Positions 1 through 4,723 of a stretch of 5,945 nt of DNA are shown here, one piece after another. A model generated the notes under the pieces. The model ran no database searches. It was not told the origin of the DNA and worked only from the letters and a program-made list of their open reading frames with translations. Each line of letters begins with the position of its first letter. Within the stretch, counting starts at the first letter, position 1. The position numbers and the translations under genes were made by a program. Source of the DNA: Candidatus Saccharimonadota bacterium (GTDB taxonomy: Bacteria; Patescibacteriota; Saccharimonadia; Saccharimonadales; SLHW01); contig SLOC01000036.1 in NCBI GenBank assembly GCA_007132685.1, forward strand, positions 1 through 5,945. Direction: 5' to 3'.

Positions 1-1
1 A

Positions 2-655
2 GATATCAAATCATTCTTGTCTCAACTTGGTTTACCAGCCGACAGCGTGCATGAGCACGAAGTACCAGAAGAAGACCGGGCCCACTACAGCGAACGCACC
101 ATTGACTTCATGTTTGATTATCCGCACAAGCGCGACGAACTGCTCGGCCTAGCGTATCGCACCGACTTTGATCTGAAGAATATCCAAGACCACAGCGGTA
201 AAAGCATGGAATACATCTTCAAGGGCGGGGGAGAGCGCTTCATTCCGCACGTGATAGAGCCGAGTTTTGGCGTGGAGCGCGCTATCATGGCCGTACTGGT
301 CAGTGCGTTCACGCAGGATGAGGTCAATGGCGAAGCCCGGAATTATCTAAAGCTCCCAATACATCTGGCACCGTACCGCGTAGCCGTCAGCCCATTGCTC
401 AAAAATAAGGAAGAGCTCGTCAAAAAAGCCCGCGAAGTCTATGATTTACTCAAGAAAGAATTCGGTAACGTTGCCTGGGATGACAACGGCAATATCGGCA
501 AGCGCTACCGCCGCCAAGACGAAATCGGTACACCCCACTGTGTGGTTATCGACTTCGATACGATAGAGAAGGATGGGACTGTGACGGTACGGAACCGTGA
601 CACAACAGAACAAGAACGTGTTTCTATCGATGAACTTGTAGACAAGCTTAGATAA
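2..655 (+). CDS. glyS: Glycyl-tRNA synthetase, dimeric (alpha2) type, C-terminal part (5' end outside window)
   Basis: Charges tRNA-Gly with glycine in the cytoplasm. The reading frame is open from base 2, so the true start lies upstream; the TTG at 17 is only an internal leucine codon. About 217 residues are visible, under half of a usual bacterial/eukaryotic-type GlyRS. Class II motif 3 is clear: IEPSFGVERA, with GVER encoded at 269-280 and its arginine expected to contact ATP. It is followed by the C-terminal HGTP-type anticodon-binding domain (from about base 360, LAPYRVAVSPL), including GNIGKRYRRQDEIGTPHCVVIDFD near 490-560, which is typical of this family. The D-I-Q-D-H-S-G stretch near 185-200 and the E-x-x-H-Y-S-x-x-T segment near 80-110 also fit the catalytic core of the alpha2 enzyme rather than the alpha2beta2 GlyQ/GlyS form. 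It ends at TAA 653-655 with no sign of damage. The family call is secure; the symbol is sometimes written glyQS. Confidence 0.96.
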   Translation, partial: DIKSFLSQLGLPADSVHEHEVPEEDRAHYSERTIDFMFDYPHKRDELLGLAYRTDFDLKNIQDHSGKSMEYIFKGGGERFIPHVIEPSFGVERAIMAVLVSAFTQDEVNGEARNYLKLPIHLAPYRVAVSPLLKNKEELVKKAREVYDLLKKEFGNVAWDDNGNIGKRYRRQDEIGTPHCVVIDFDTIEKDGTVTVRNRDTTEQERVSIDELVDKLR

Positions 656-708
656 AGAATTTTTAGTGGGTTTTGGCCCACGGGTGACCTCTTATTGTCC
701 GCAGCCGA

Positions 709-733
709 GCCTGGGAGCACGAGGCGTTGTTTT
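709..733 (+). terminator. Weak candidate terminator after glyS
   Basis: A 4-bp stem GCCT (709-712) / AGGC (722-725) with a 9-base loop is followed by a T-rich run TTGTTTT (727-733). The order hairpin then T-run fits an intrinsic terminator, but the stem is short. Upstream, GTGGG (666-670) pairs with CCCAC (677-681) around a TTTTGG loop, yet it has no T-run after it. One of these may end the glyS transcript; neither is strong. Confidence 0.22.
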
Positions 734-755
734 ATAGTGAACCAGCGCAGTCGTA

Positions 756-779
756 TATACTAATGGAATAACGAGGAGA
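756..779 (+). promoter_or_regulatory. Possible -10 box and ribosome binding site for the gene at 784
   Basis: TATACT (756-761) resembles a -10 hexamer. No good -35 is seen; TTTATA (731-736) is the nearest, and it is better spaced to TATATA (754-759). AGGAGA (774-779) is a strong Shine-Dalgarno sequence 4 bases before the ATG at 784 and fixes that start. The RBS is firm; the promoter is tentative. Confidence 0.45.
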
Positions 780-783
780 AAAT

Positions 784-1104
784 ATGGAGAAAAATCCAAA
801 ACCTGAATCAACCTATCGCTTTTTTAATAGAACTATGGGGGCGAGCGCGCTCGGTATAGCAGCTGGAACAGTATTGATGACGTCCGGTGGCAGTGTGGAG
901 TTGAATCGTGAGTGTCCAGGACCAGAGACAGTAATTGAAGAATTCGAAGAAGAAATTGTGTGTGATGGAAACGTCGAATCAATCGAGATACCAGTGCGTA
1001 CAGCCGCCGGGGGCGCGACGACACTATTCGCTGGTGTCATCGGCATCAGTGCACTTGGCTGGAAGCGAGAAATCAAAAAAGCGCAAAATCCTAAAAGCAT
1101 GTGA
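784..1104 (+). CDS. Small membrane protein with two predicted helices and a two-cysteine loop, function unknown
   Basis: 106 residues; I do not recognise the family. The start is set by AGGAGA 4 bases upstream. A charged N-terminus (residues 1-17, including Arg12 and Arg16) precedes a small-residue-rich hydrophobic segment (about 18-36). A polar, very acidic loop follows (about 37-72) with Cys44 in ECPG and Cys60 in VCDG. A second hydrophobic segment (about 73-92) leads to a lysine-rich tail (WKREIKK, 93-99). Positive charge at both ends suggests both termini are cytoplasmic and the loop lies outside, where the two cysteines could form a disulfide; this topology is inferred. The helices are rich in Gly and Ala, as in packing or oligomerising helices. 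The gene stands alone between glyS and the palindrome that begins at the last base of its stop codon (TGA, 1102-1104). The gene is credible because of its RBS and composition. Confidence 0.72.
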   Translation: MEKNPKPESTYRFFNRTMGASALGIAAGTVLMTSGGSVELNRECPGPETVIEEFEEEIVCDGNVESIEIPVRTAAGGATTLFAGVIGISALGWKREIKKAQNPKSM

Positions 1105-1127
1105 ATACGCAAGTCGACTTGCGTATT
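1104..1127. repeat. Perfect 24-base palindrome with 12-base arms and no spacer
   Basis: The left arm AATACGCAAGTC (1104-1115) is followed directly by its exact reverse complement (1116-1127). It begins on the last base of the upstream gene's stop codon. As RNA it would fold to a 10-bp stem with a TCGA loop. The following bases (GAGATTTAGTAG) are not a real T-run, so it is at best an atypical terminator. Its right end overlaps a candidate -35 box (1126-1131), which would also suit an operator for a dimeric DNA-binding protein. The symmetry is seen directly; the role is inferred. Confidence 0.85.
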
Positions 1128-1155
1128 GAGATTTAGTAGACAAAAAACTTATACA
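1126..1155 (+). promoter_or_regulatory. Candidate promoter for the 1203 gene
   Basis: TTGAGA (1126-1131, 5 of 6 matches to the consensus -35) is separated by 18 bases from TATACA (1150-1155, 4 of 6). Transcription would start near 1162. An AAGGA motif lies at 1160-1164, but no ATG, GTG or TTG stands at the proper distance from it. The -35 overlaps the end of the 24-base palindrome. Confidence 0.35.
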
Positions 1156-1202
1156 CGCGAAGGATATTATCATCAGCAAATATTGGACGAACACAAAAGT
1201 AG

Positions 1203-1754
1203 ATGGTTGGTGGGTTTGACTTTGGGCGAGTCGGCCAGCATAGTAGTGTTATGAGCGAGTTCGACAGAGAAAGGCATGAATTTGACAATATGCCTCTTCG
1301 CGAGAGGCTTGTTAATCCGTTCCTGCCGGAATTCGAAGCTATAGAGCCTAATGAAATCAGAAAGCTGACTCACGGCGACCGAGAAATCATCGTACATCAC
1401 TACAATACGATGGTAGTGTTGTATCCAGAAGGCAGTGAATACGAGATGTTTGACCACATTGTGATTGCTGACCAAGAGCAGTTTCCTGAGCCGTATTATA
1501 TTTTCCCCGAACCATCAGATTTACTGGACGATGTCGATTTGCTCACGAGCGACGAATCTGACGCTGTAGCGGGGGAGGAGTTCGACGACTTTTTTGACCT
1601 CACTATTTCTAAACTACAGTTTCTTGGTGTCACTACGATGTATCCAGCTTATCCTCAGCCATACGTAATTAGTCGATATTATCCATTTGCACGAGGCAGC
1701 GAGCCCATAGACGCAGGTCTTCGACGAATTATTGATGAATCGCAGGGGAAGTAG
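1203..1754 (+). CDS. Acidic protein of unknown function; start uncertain
   Basis: Up to 183 residues; no family recognised. There is no signal peptide or membrane segment, so it is probably cytoplasmic. Residues about 60-90 look like alternating strands (REIIVHHYNTMVVLYPEG). A very acidic stretch near 104-130 (DLLDDVDLL, EEFDDFFD) follows, then a tyrosine- and proline-rich part (MYPAYPQPYVISRYYPF). The ATG at 1203 directly follows an in-frame TAG (1200-1202) and has no Shine-Dalgarno sequence; the next in-frame ATGs (1251, 1290) also lack a good one. The only good motif, AAGGA at 1160-1164, faces a different frame whose reading joins this one only by a +1 shift at TGA 1217-1219. The first 16 residues from 1203 are therefore doubtful. 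It ends 3 bases before the next gene, suggesting co-transcription. That a gene exists here is likely; its N-terminus is not settled. Confidence 0.65.
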   Translation: MVGGFDFGRVGQHSSVMSEFDRERHEFDNMPLRERLVNPFLPEFEAIEPNEIRKLTHGDREIIVHHYNTMVVLYPEGSEYEMFDHIVIADQEQFPEPYYIFPEPSDLLDDVDLLTSDESDAVAGEEFDDFFDLTISKLQFLGVTTMYPAYPQPYVISRYYPFARGSEPIDAGLRRIIDESQGK

Positions 1755-1757
1755 GCG

Positions 1758-2186
1758 ATGCTAAACAAATGGCATGATTGGCTGGATCAGCCTAAATTTG
1801 ACGAGCAGTGGCACCTCGAAGATATCGCAGATGAACTGGACGAGTATCAGGAAGAGACGAAGCTGCTCAAGAAGTGGAGTGAGGCATCCGATGTGGTCTA
1901 TGCCTATACTCGCTCAAAATGGACAGGCCACAATGAAGTGGAGTTCCCGCTCGGCACGATGGCGTATATATTCGGAGCCATATATATGTATCCAAAATAT
2001 AGTTTGCGCCAGCTGTTCTTCCAGCGCGCAGGCAAGAAAGCAGGGCTGAGTGAGCGGCTCGTCTGTGTGCGCAACCCGAAGAAGACTCATAAGCTTCACC
2101 AAATTGCCGAGCAAAACAATCTCGATAAACAAGAATTCCAACAAATCTGCGAAAAACAGCTCCGCTACTGGATACTTTTACCTTAA
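1758..2186 (+). CDS. Possible MazG-like (all-alpha NTP pyrophosphohydrolase) protein
   Basis: 142 residues, starting 3 bases after the preceding stop, with AGGGG (1744-1748) as RBS inside the upstream gene; the two are probably one transcript. Near the N-terminus DELDE (residues 25-29) is followed after 12 residues by E42-A-S-D45, in a helical context (ADELDEYQEE ... KKWSEASDVVYAY). This resembles the EExxE...ExxD metal-binding pattern of MazG/all-alpha NTP pyrophosphatases, which hydrolyse nucleoside triphosphates to monophosphates, except that the first Glu is Asp. The rest does not show further family marks I can name: an aromatic segment (FPLGTMAYIFGAIYMYPKY, about 63-81), a basic patch (RAGKKAG, then RNPKKTHKLHQ near 104-114) and a glutamine-rich helical tail. 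MazG proteins often have a second motif half, which I do not see clearly. The gene is well supported; the enzymatic call rests on one motif and should be treated as a lead. It could equally be an unrelated helical protein. Confidence 0.75.
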   Translation: MLNKWHDWLDQPKFDEQWHLEDIADELDEYQEETKLLKKWSEASDVVYAYTRSKWTGHNEVEFPLGTMAYIFGAIYMYPKYSLRQLFFQRAGKKAGLSERLVCVRNPKKTHKLHQIAEQNNLDKQEFQQICEKQLRYWILLP

Positions 2187-2242
2187 CGAATCTCTCTTTG
2201 TCTACGGGCGCACACTAACCAATCAGATTATACGTTGCGCGC

Positions 2243-2286
2243 TTGACGGAAGCCCGCAATCTGTAATAATTAGTATAAATCAAGGA
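2243..2286 (+). promoter_or_regulatory. Promoter and ribosome binding site for the 2296-3537 gene run
   Basis: TTGACG (2243-2248, 5 of 6) is followed after 16 bases by AATAAT (2265-2270, 5 of 6), preceded by TG at 2262-2263, which makes an extended -10. Transcription should begin near 2277. AAGGA (2282-2286) sits 9 bases before the ATG at 2296. This is the best forward promoter in the window and shows that the run starting at 2296 can be transcribed separately from the 1203-2186 pair. Confidence 0.6.
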
Positions 2287-2295
2287 AAAAAGACA

Positions 2296-2646
2296 ATGAC
2301 TACAGCATCATACGGAGAATTAGTTGAATCTACGCTAGAAGTACTGCATCGGCATCCTGCGAAGACTACAAAAAACGGTAATCAGGTCCTTAGAAGTGAA
2401 ATTATCTGCGAAGATGTATTGACTATCAATCTGTGTGCCACCGTACCAATAGATGGCTACACCTCGGACGAAATAAAACCCCAACTCGATGGAATTGACG
2501 TCAAAGATGTGGGTACCGTTGGGCTTGCTCATAGAATAGGGTCGACAATTGCAGAGATAGCTCTAGTTGTTAGGGAAGTAAAGCTGGGTGACAGGGACAC
2601 GTACATCGCGTATTTCAAGGGTCACCTAGATTCGCTGGTGAATTAA
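2296..2646 (+). CDS. Small soluble protein of unknown function, first gene of a run
   Basis: 116 residues from ATG 2296; I do not recognise the family. The open frame reaches back to 2050, but that part overlaps the 1758 gene in another frame and lies upstream of the promoter, so ATG 2296 with its AAGGA site is the proper start. The product is a small mixed alpha/beta protein by eye: an N-terminal helix (YGELVESTLEVLHRH, about 6-20), strand-like stretches (SEIICEDVLTINLCATV), and a later helix-strand part (STIAEIALVVREVKLGD). It has two cysteines (in IICED and NLCAT), no signal peptide and no membrane segment. Its stop (TAA 2644-2646) is separated by one base from the GTG of the next gene, so the two are probably translationally coupled and may work together. 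Confidence 0.78.
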   Translation: MTTASYGELVESTLEVLHRHPAKTTKNGNQVLRSEIICEDVLTINLCATVPIDGYTSDEIKPQLDGIDVKDVGTVGLAHRIGSTIAEIALVVREVKLGDRDTYIAYFKGHLDSLVN

Positions 2647-2647
2647 C

Positions 2648-3271
2648 GTGGCAGAAGCCGGACGGCAAGTAGATTTTTGCGAGCATCAAGGGTGCGGGTT
2701 CGAGCAGCGGGTAGAGTACTGCAGGAATCCTGATGAGTTTGTTCGGCAGGATGGCCTCATCGTCGCTGAGCTGGCAGCAAGAATATTGTATAAGCATGTC
2801 GGTTTGCTCATAGACGAGTCATTTAAATTGTCTAGCGACTTAGAGAGCAGTGTCGCCCGACGTAATGTTACTTCCATCTCCGGTTTTGTAGTGAGCGATA
2901 CATGTGAACTCGAACACATAGAGATGAACTTATCCCATTTTGTCGATGACAGTGAGGAGTTATTTGCAGTCGATATCAAACAGCTGGCAATGGGTGAATC
3001 CGCTGACCTGTCAATGGACGAGGGGATGACCCGTTATAGACTGCACTTCCATGACGATGAGCAGATTACTGGTGTAGTCACGGGCCCGGAATGGTCTATG
3101 CGAGAAAACAGCAGAGGCATTTCCTCCCGTGATACGACACGGAATATGAGTCAGTACGATTACTTAGGTTTAATTGATACGTTGGTGCATGTCTATGAAC
3201 TGCGATATGATGAACTAGAAGGGAGCCAACACGCACAATTGACCGTGTGGCCTACTGAGGGGCAGGAGTAA
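2648..3271 (+). CDS. Acidic protein of unknown function with a cysteine-containing N-terminus
   Basis: 207 residues from GTG 2648, one base after the upstream stop; GGTG at 2637-2640 is a weak RBS, so coupling to the upstream gene is likely. No family recognised. The N-terminus contains Cys11, His13, Cys16 and Cys25 (FCEHQGC ... EYC), which might bind a metal, though the spacing matches no zinc motif I can name. A helix (about 36-50, GLIVAELAARILYKH) follows, then an acidic middle with Cys86, and strand-like stretches (TRYRLHFHDDEQITGVVTG) near 128-147. A polar loop rich in Arg, Ser and Thr (about 150-166) precedes a last helix (YDYLGLIDTLVHVYELRYDELEG). It is predicted soluble and cytoplasmic. 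Its stop (3269-3271) overlaps the region just after the RBS of the membrane-protein gene at 3274, so the gene sits in the middle of a tight operon. Confidence 0.76.
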   Translation: MAEAGRQVDFCEHQGCGFEQRVEYCRNPDEFVRQDGLIVAELAARILYKHVGLLIDESFKLSSDLESSVARRNVTSISGFVVSDTCELEHIEMNLSHFVDDSEELFAVDIKQLAMGESADLSMDEGMTRYRLHFHDDEQITGVVTGPEWSMRENSRGISSRDTTRNMSQYDYLGLIDTLVHVYELRYDELEGSQHAQLTVWPTEGQE

Positions 3272-3273
3272 AT

Positions 3274-3537
3274 ATGCAACTAATCATAGCAGTAGTATTA
3301 CTCGTAGCAGTCTTATATGGATTTACTGCCATACGAAAGCGCTCGTCAAGGCGTACCAAGCGAATCGGTCTGGCGGTGTGGCTCGCGCTAGGTATAGCAG
3401 CCTTTATCTTTGGGTTGCTTAATGCAGCGGGGGATATCGGGGTGCTTATCTTGACGGTGATGGTGGCGCTGTTTTGGGTGCTGCCAACTGCCGGTCTGCT
3501 TCTCTTGGATCGAAACACTATAGACAAAATAGAATAA
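3274..3537 (+). CDS. Small integral membrane protein with three predicted helices
   Basis: 87 residues, starting 2 bases after the upstream stop, with a strong AGGAG (3264-3268) 5 bases before ATG. Three hydrophobic segments are visible: about 2-19, 31-50 and 55-78. Between the first two lies a strongly basic loop (RKRSSRRTKR, 21-30), which by the positive-inside rule is cytoplasmic. This places the N-terminus outside, a short GD turn outside between helices 2 and 3, and the C-terminal tail (DRNTIDKIE) inside. There are no catalytic motifs and the function is unknown to me. Close packing with 2296 and 2648 suggests these three products are made together; the membrane protein could anchor or partner the two soluble ones, but that is inference from gene order. 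Confidence 0.8.
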   Translation: MQLIIAVVLLVAVLYGFTAIRKRSSRRTKRIGLAVWLALGIAAFIFGLLNAAGDIGVLILTVMVALFWVLPTAGLLLLDRNTIDKIE

Positions 3538-3539
3538 AT

Positions 3540-3599
3540 ATGACAGAATATACGGCTATAACTCATGAAAAGCAATGGATACAGGCTCCAGGCTGCTGA
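3540..3599 (+). other. Short overlapping ORF at the start of the HAD gene (possible leader or true N-terminus)
   Basis: An ATG 2 bases after the preceding stop opens a 19-codon frame, MTEYTAITHEKQWIQAPGC, ending at TGA 3597-3599. It overlaps the ATG at 3565 in a different frame. No Shine-Dalgarno sequence precedes it. It could be a coupled leader peptide, the original N-terminus of the HAD protein joined by a +1 shift at the TGA, or chance. I cannot tell which. Confidence 0.2.
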
Positions 3600-4134
3600 G
3601 ATAGACGTTTCTATTCAGCGCGGACTGCCAGACGATGGTTTAATCTCCGAGCACGCCGATAGTGGGGTAGAGTTAATTGTTGCGGATATTGATGCAACGC
3701 TGACAGATACACACCAGGGTGAGCTATGTCAGCAGGCCTACACGCTTGCAAAGACCGCTGACGATTATGGCCTCGGGTTAGCTTTGGTGTCTAACAACCG
3801 AAATCGTTCATACATAGAATCTGTCGCTGACGAACTTTCAGTAGCTGATGAATTAGTTTTCTCACCAGAAAAACTTAGAGACTGTAAGCCAGCTCCTACA
3901 ATGTTGCGTCGAGCTATCAAAAAAGCAGGGACAACGCCAGAGGCGACGTTTGCGATAGGCGACGGAACTACCGACGTTATATCATTTCTCTTGTCTGATA
4001 TACGGCGCTTCTCGGTGCGGGTAAATTGTCCCGAGGAAGCAAAAGGGTACTGGTTTCGACCAAAAGTGAGGCGGATAGAGTATGCAGCTGGGAGGCACGC
4101 ACTGCAACTTGCTAAAAAACGCGAATTGGTTTGA
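3565..4134 (+). CDS. HAD-superfamily phosphatase, resembling the YqeG/HAD-IIIA type
   Basis: 189 residues with all four HAD motifs: motif I D41-I-D43-A-T45 (nucleophile Asp41, acid/base Asp43), motif II Ser76 in LALVSNN, motif III Lys108 in RDCKPAP, and motif IV GDGTTD with Asp133 and Asp137 for Mg2+. Only about 30 residues separate motifs I and II, so there is no large cap domain. That favours a small, cap-less HAD-III-like enzyme; the SNN and KPAP patterns recall YqeG/phosphatidylglycerophosphate phosphatases. The substrate is not determined, and the usual Gly or Asn of motif I is Ala44 here. Cytoplasmic: no membrane segment is seen. The start is uncertain: ATG 3565 has no RBS, and another ATG at 3540 lies in a different frame. 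TAGAAT (3530-3535) is a possible -10. It is the fourth gene of the run, 27 bases after the membrane-protein gene, and ends with TGA (4132-4134). Confidence 0.88.
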   Translation: MKSNGYRLQAAEIDVSIQRGLPDDGLISEHADSGVELIVADIDATLTDTHQGELCQQAYTLAKTADDYGLGLALVSNNRNRSYIESVADELSVADELVFSPEKLRDCKPAPTMLRRAIKKAGTTPEATFAIGDGTTDVISFLLSDIRRFSVRVNCPEEAKGYWFRPKVRRIEYAAGRHALQLAKKRELV

Positions 4135-4180
4135 TGTGACAAGTCGTTTATGCTTGGTGTTTATAACCATGTCAGATATA

Positions 4181-4207
4181 TTGATGCCATCAATCGGATA
4201 TGTCCGA
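4181..4207. repeat. Two abutting inverted repeats upstream of the 4240 gene
   Basis: TTGATG (4181-4186) and CATCAA (4188-4193) form a 6-base inverted repeat around one base. Directly next to it TCGGA (4194-4198) and TCCGA (4203-4207) form a 5-base one around TATG. No T-run follows, so a classic terminator is unlikely. The position, 33 bases before the ATG at 4240, suits an operator or a structured 5' leader. I see no convincing promoter in this 105-base gap; TATAAC at 4162-4167 is a possible -10 without a good -35. Confidence 0.6.
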
Positions 4208-4239
4208 CTAAATGAGAATAGCGAGGTGAAACAGGGCAA

Positions 4240-4680
4240 ATGGAACTAAACGAAATGTTTTATGAGGTGCACCAAGTCGATAGTGTTTACATAGAAGCGG
4301 TGAGAGGTAAGAGCGACAAAGAACAAACACCCCGCGAGCAGAAGCTTGTACGTATTGCTGACGCCGTGGCAGAACTAATAGAATCAAAATTAATTTTTGA
4401 GGCGTCTCATAGTGAAGATGGTGAACTAACAATTTGCCGATATCGCTCTGATCGTACCATTGAGCGTGATGGCAATAAACTAAGAGCACAGTTTATCCTA
4501 GACAGAGTCAATAATTGGAATAGCGATATCTGGATAGGTATACCGGTTAGCATTGTAGGTCGTCATGTAAATCTTGAAGGTTCGAACATGATTATTGATT
4601 TTATCCAGGAACAAACAGAAGCTCTAGAGGATTTCGTCGATAGTGATGATTCGTTAGGTCAAGAAGAACCCGCCGCATAA
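4240..4680 (+). CDS. Acidic soluble protein of unknown function
   Basis: 146 residues; no family recognised. ATG 4240 is the only possible start, because the frame is closed by TAG at 4219-4221; AGGTGA (4224-4229) 10 bases upstream is the likely RBS. The protein begins with a mixed segment (MFYEVHQVDSVYIEAVRG), then a helix rich in Glu, Lys and Leu (about 31-53, EQKLVRIADAVAELIESKL). Strand-like stretches follow (GELTICRYRSDRTIERDG; DIWIGIPVSIVGRHVNLEG). It ends in a strongly acidic tail (EALEDFVDSDDSLGQEE). It has one cysteine and no signal peptide or membrane segment. It is separated from the HAD gene by the inverted-repeat region and so may be its own transcript. Its stop faces the stop of the minus-strand gene only 22 bases away. 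Confidence 0.75.
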   Translation: MELNEMFYEVHQVDSVYIEAVRGKSDKEQTPREQKLVRIADAVAELIESKLIFEASHSEDGELTICRYRSDRTIERDGNKLRAQFILDRVNNWNSDIWIGIPVSIVGRHVNLEGSNMIIDFIQEQTEALEDFVDSDDSLGQEEPAA

Positions 4681-4690
4681 AGCTCGCCAG

Positions 4691-4723
4691 TTAGAACAAT
4701 AACTACAAAAGTCGTAGCGACTT
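4691..4723 (-). terminator. Candidate terminator of the minus-strand membrane protein gene
   Basis: AAGTCG (4709-4714) and CGACTT (4718-4723) form a 6-bp stem with a 3-base loop at the very end of the minus-strand gene, just before its stop codon. Read on the minus strand, the downstream bases (4708 to 4691) are T-rich but interrupted. The stem lies inside coding sequence and is short, so this is a modest candidate only. Confidence 0.3.

Noticed and set aside
666..681. GTGGG/CCCAC hairpin as glyS terminator
   Set aside because: No T-run follows it; the short T-run precedes the stem. It is mentioned only beside the other weak candidate.
2050..2295. Upstream extension of the 2296 gene to ATG 2050
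   Set aside because: It overlaps the end of the 1758 gene in another frame and crosses the promoter at 2243-2270; ATG 2296 has a good AAGGA site.
4709..4723. Relation between the AAGTCG/CGACTT stem here and the AAGTCGACTT core of the 1104-1127 palindrome
   Set aside because: The shared half-site is only six bases and this copy lies inside coding sequence, so chance is the simpler explanation.
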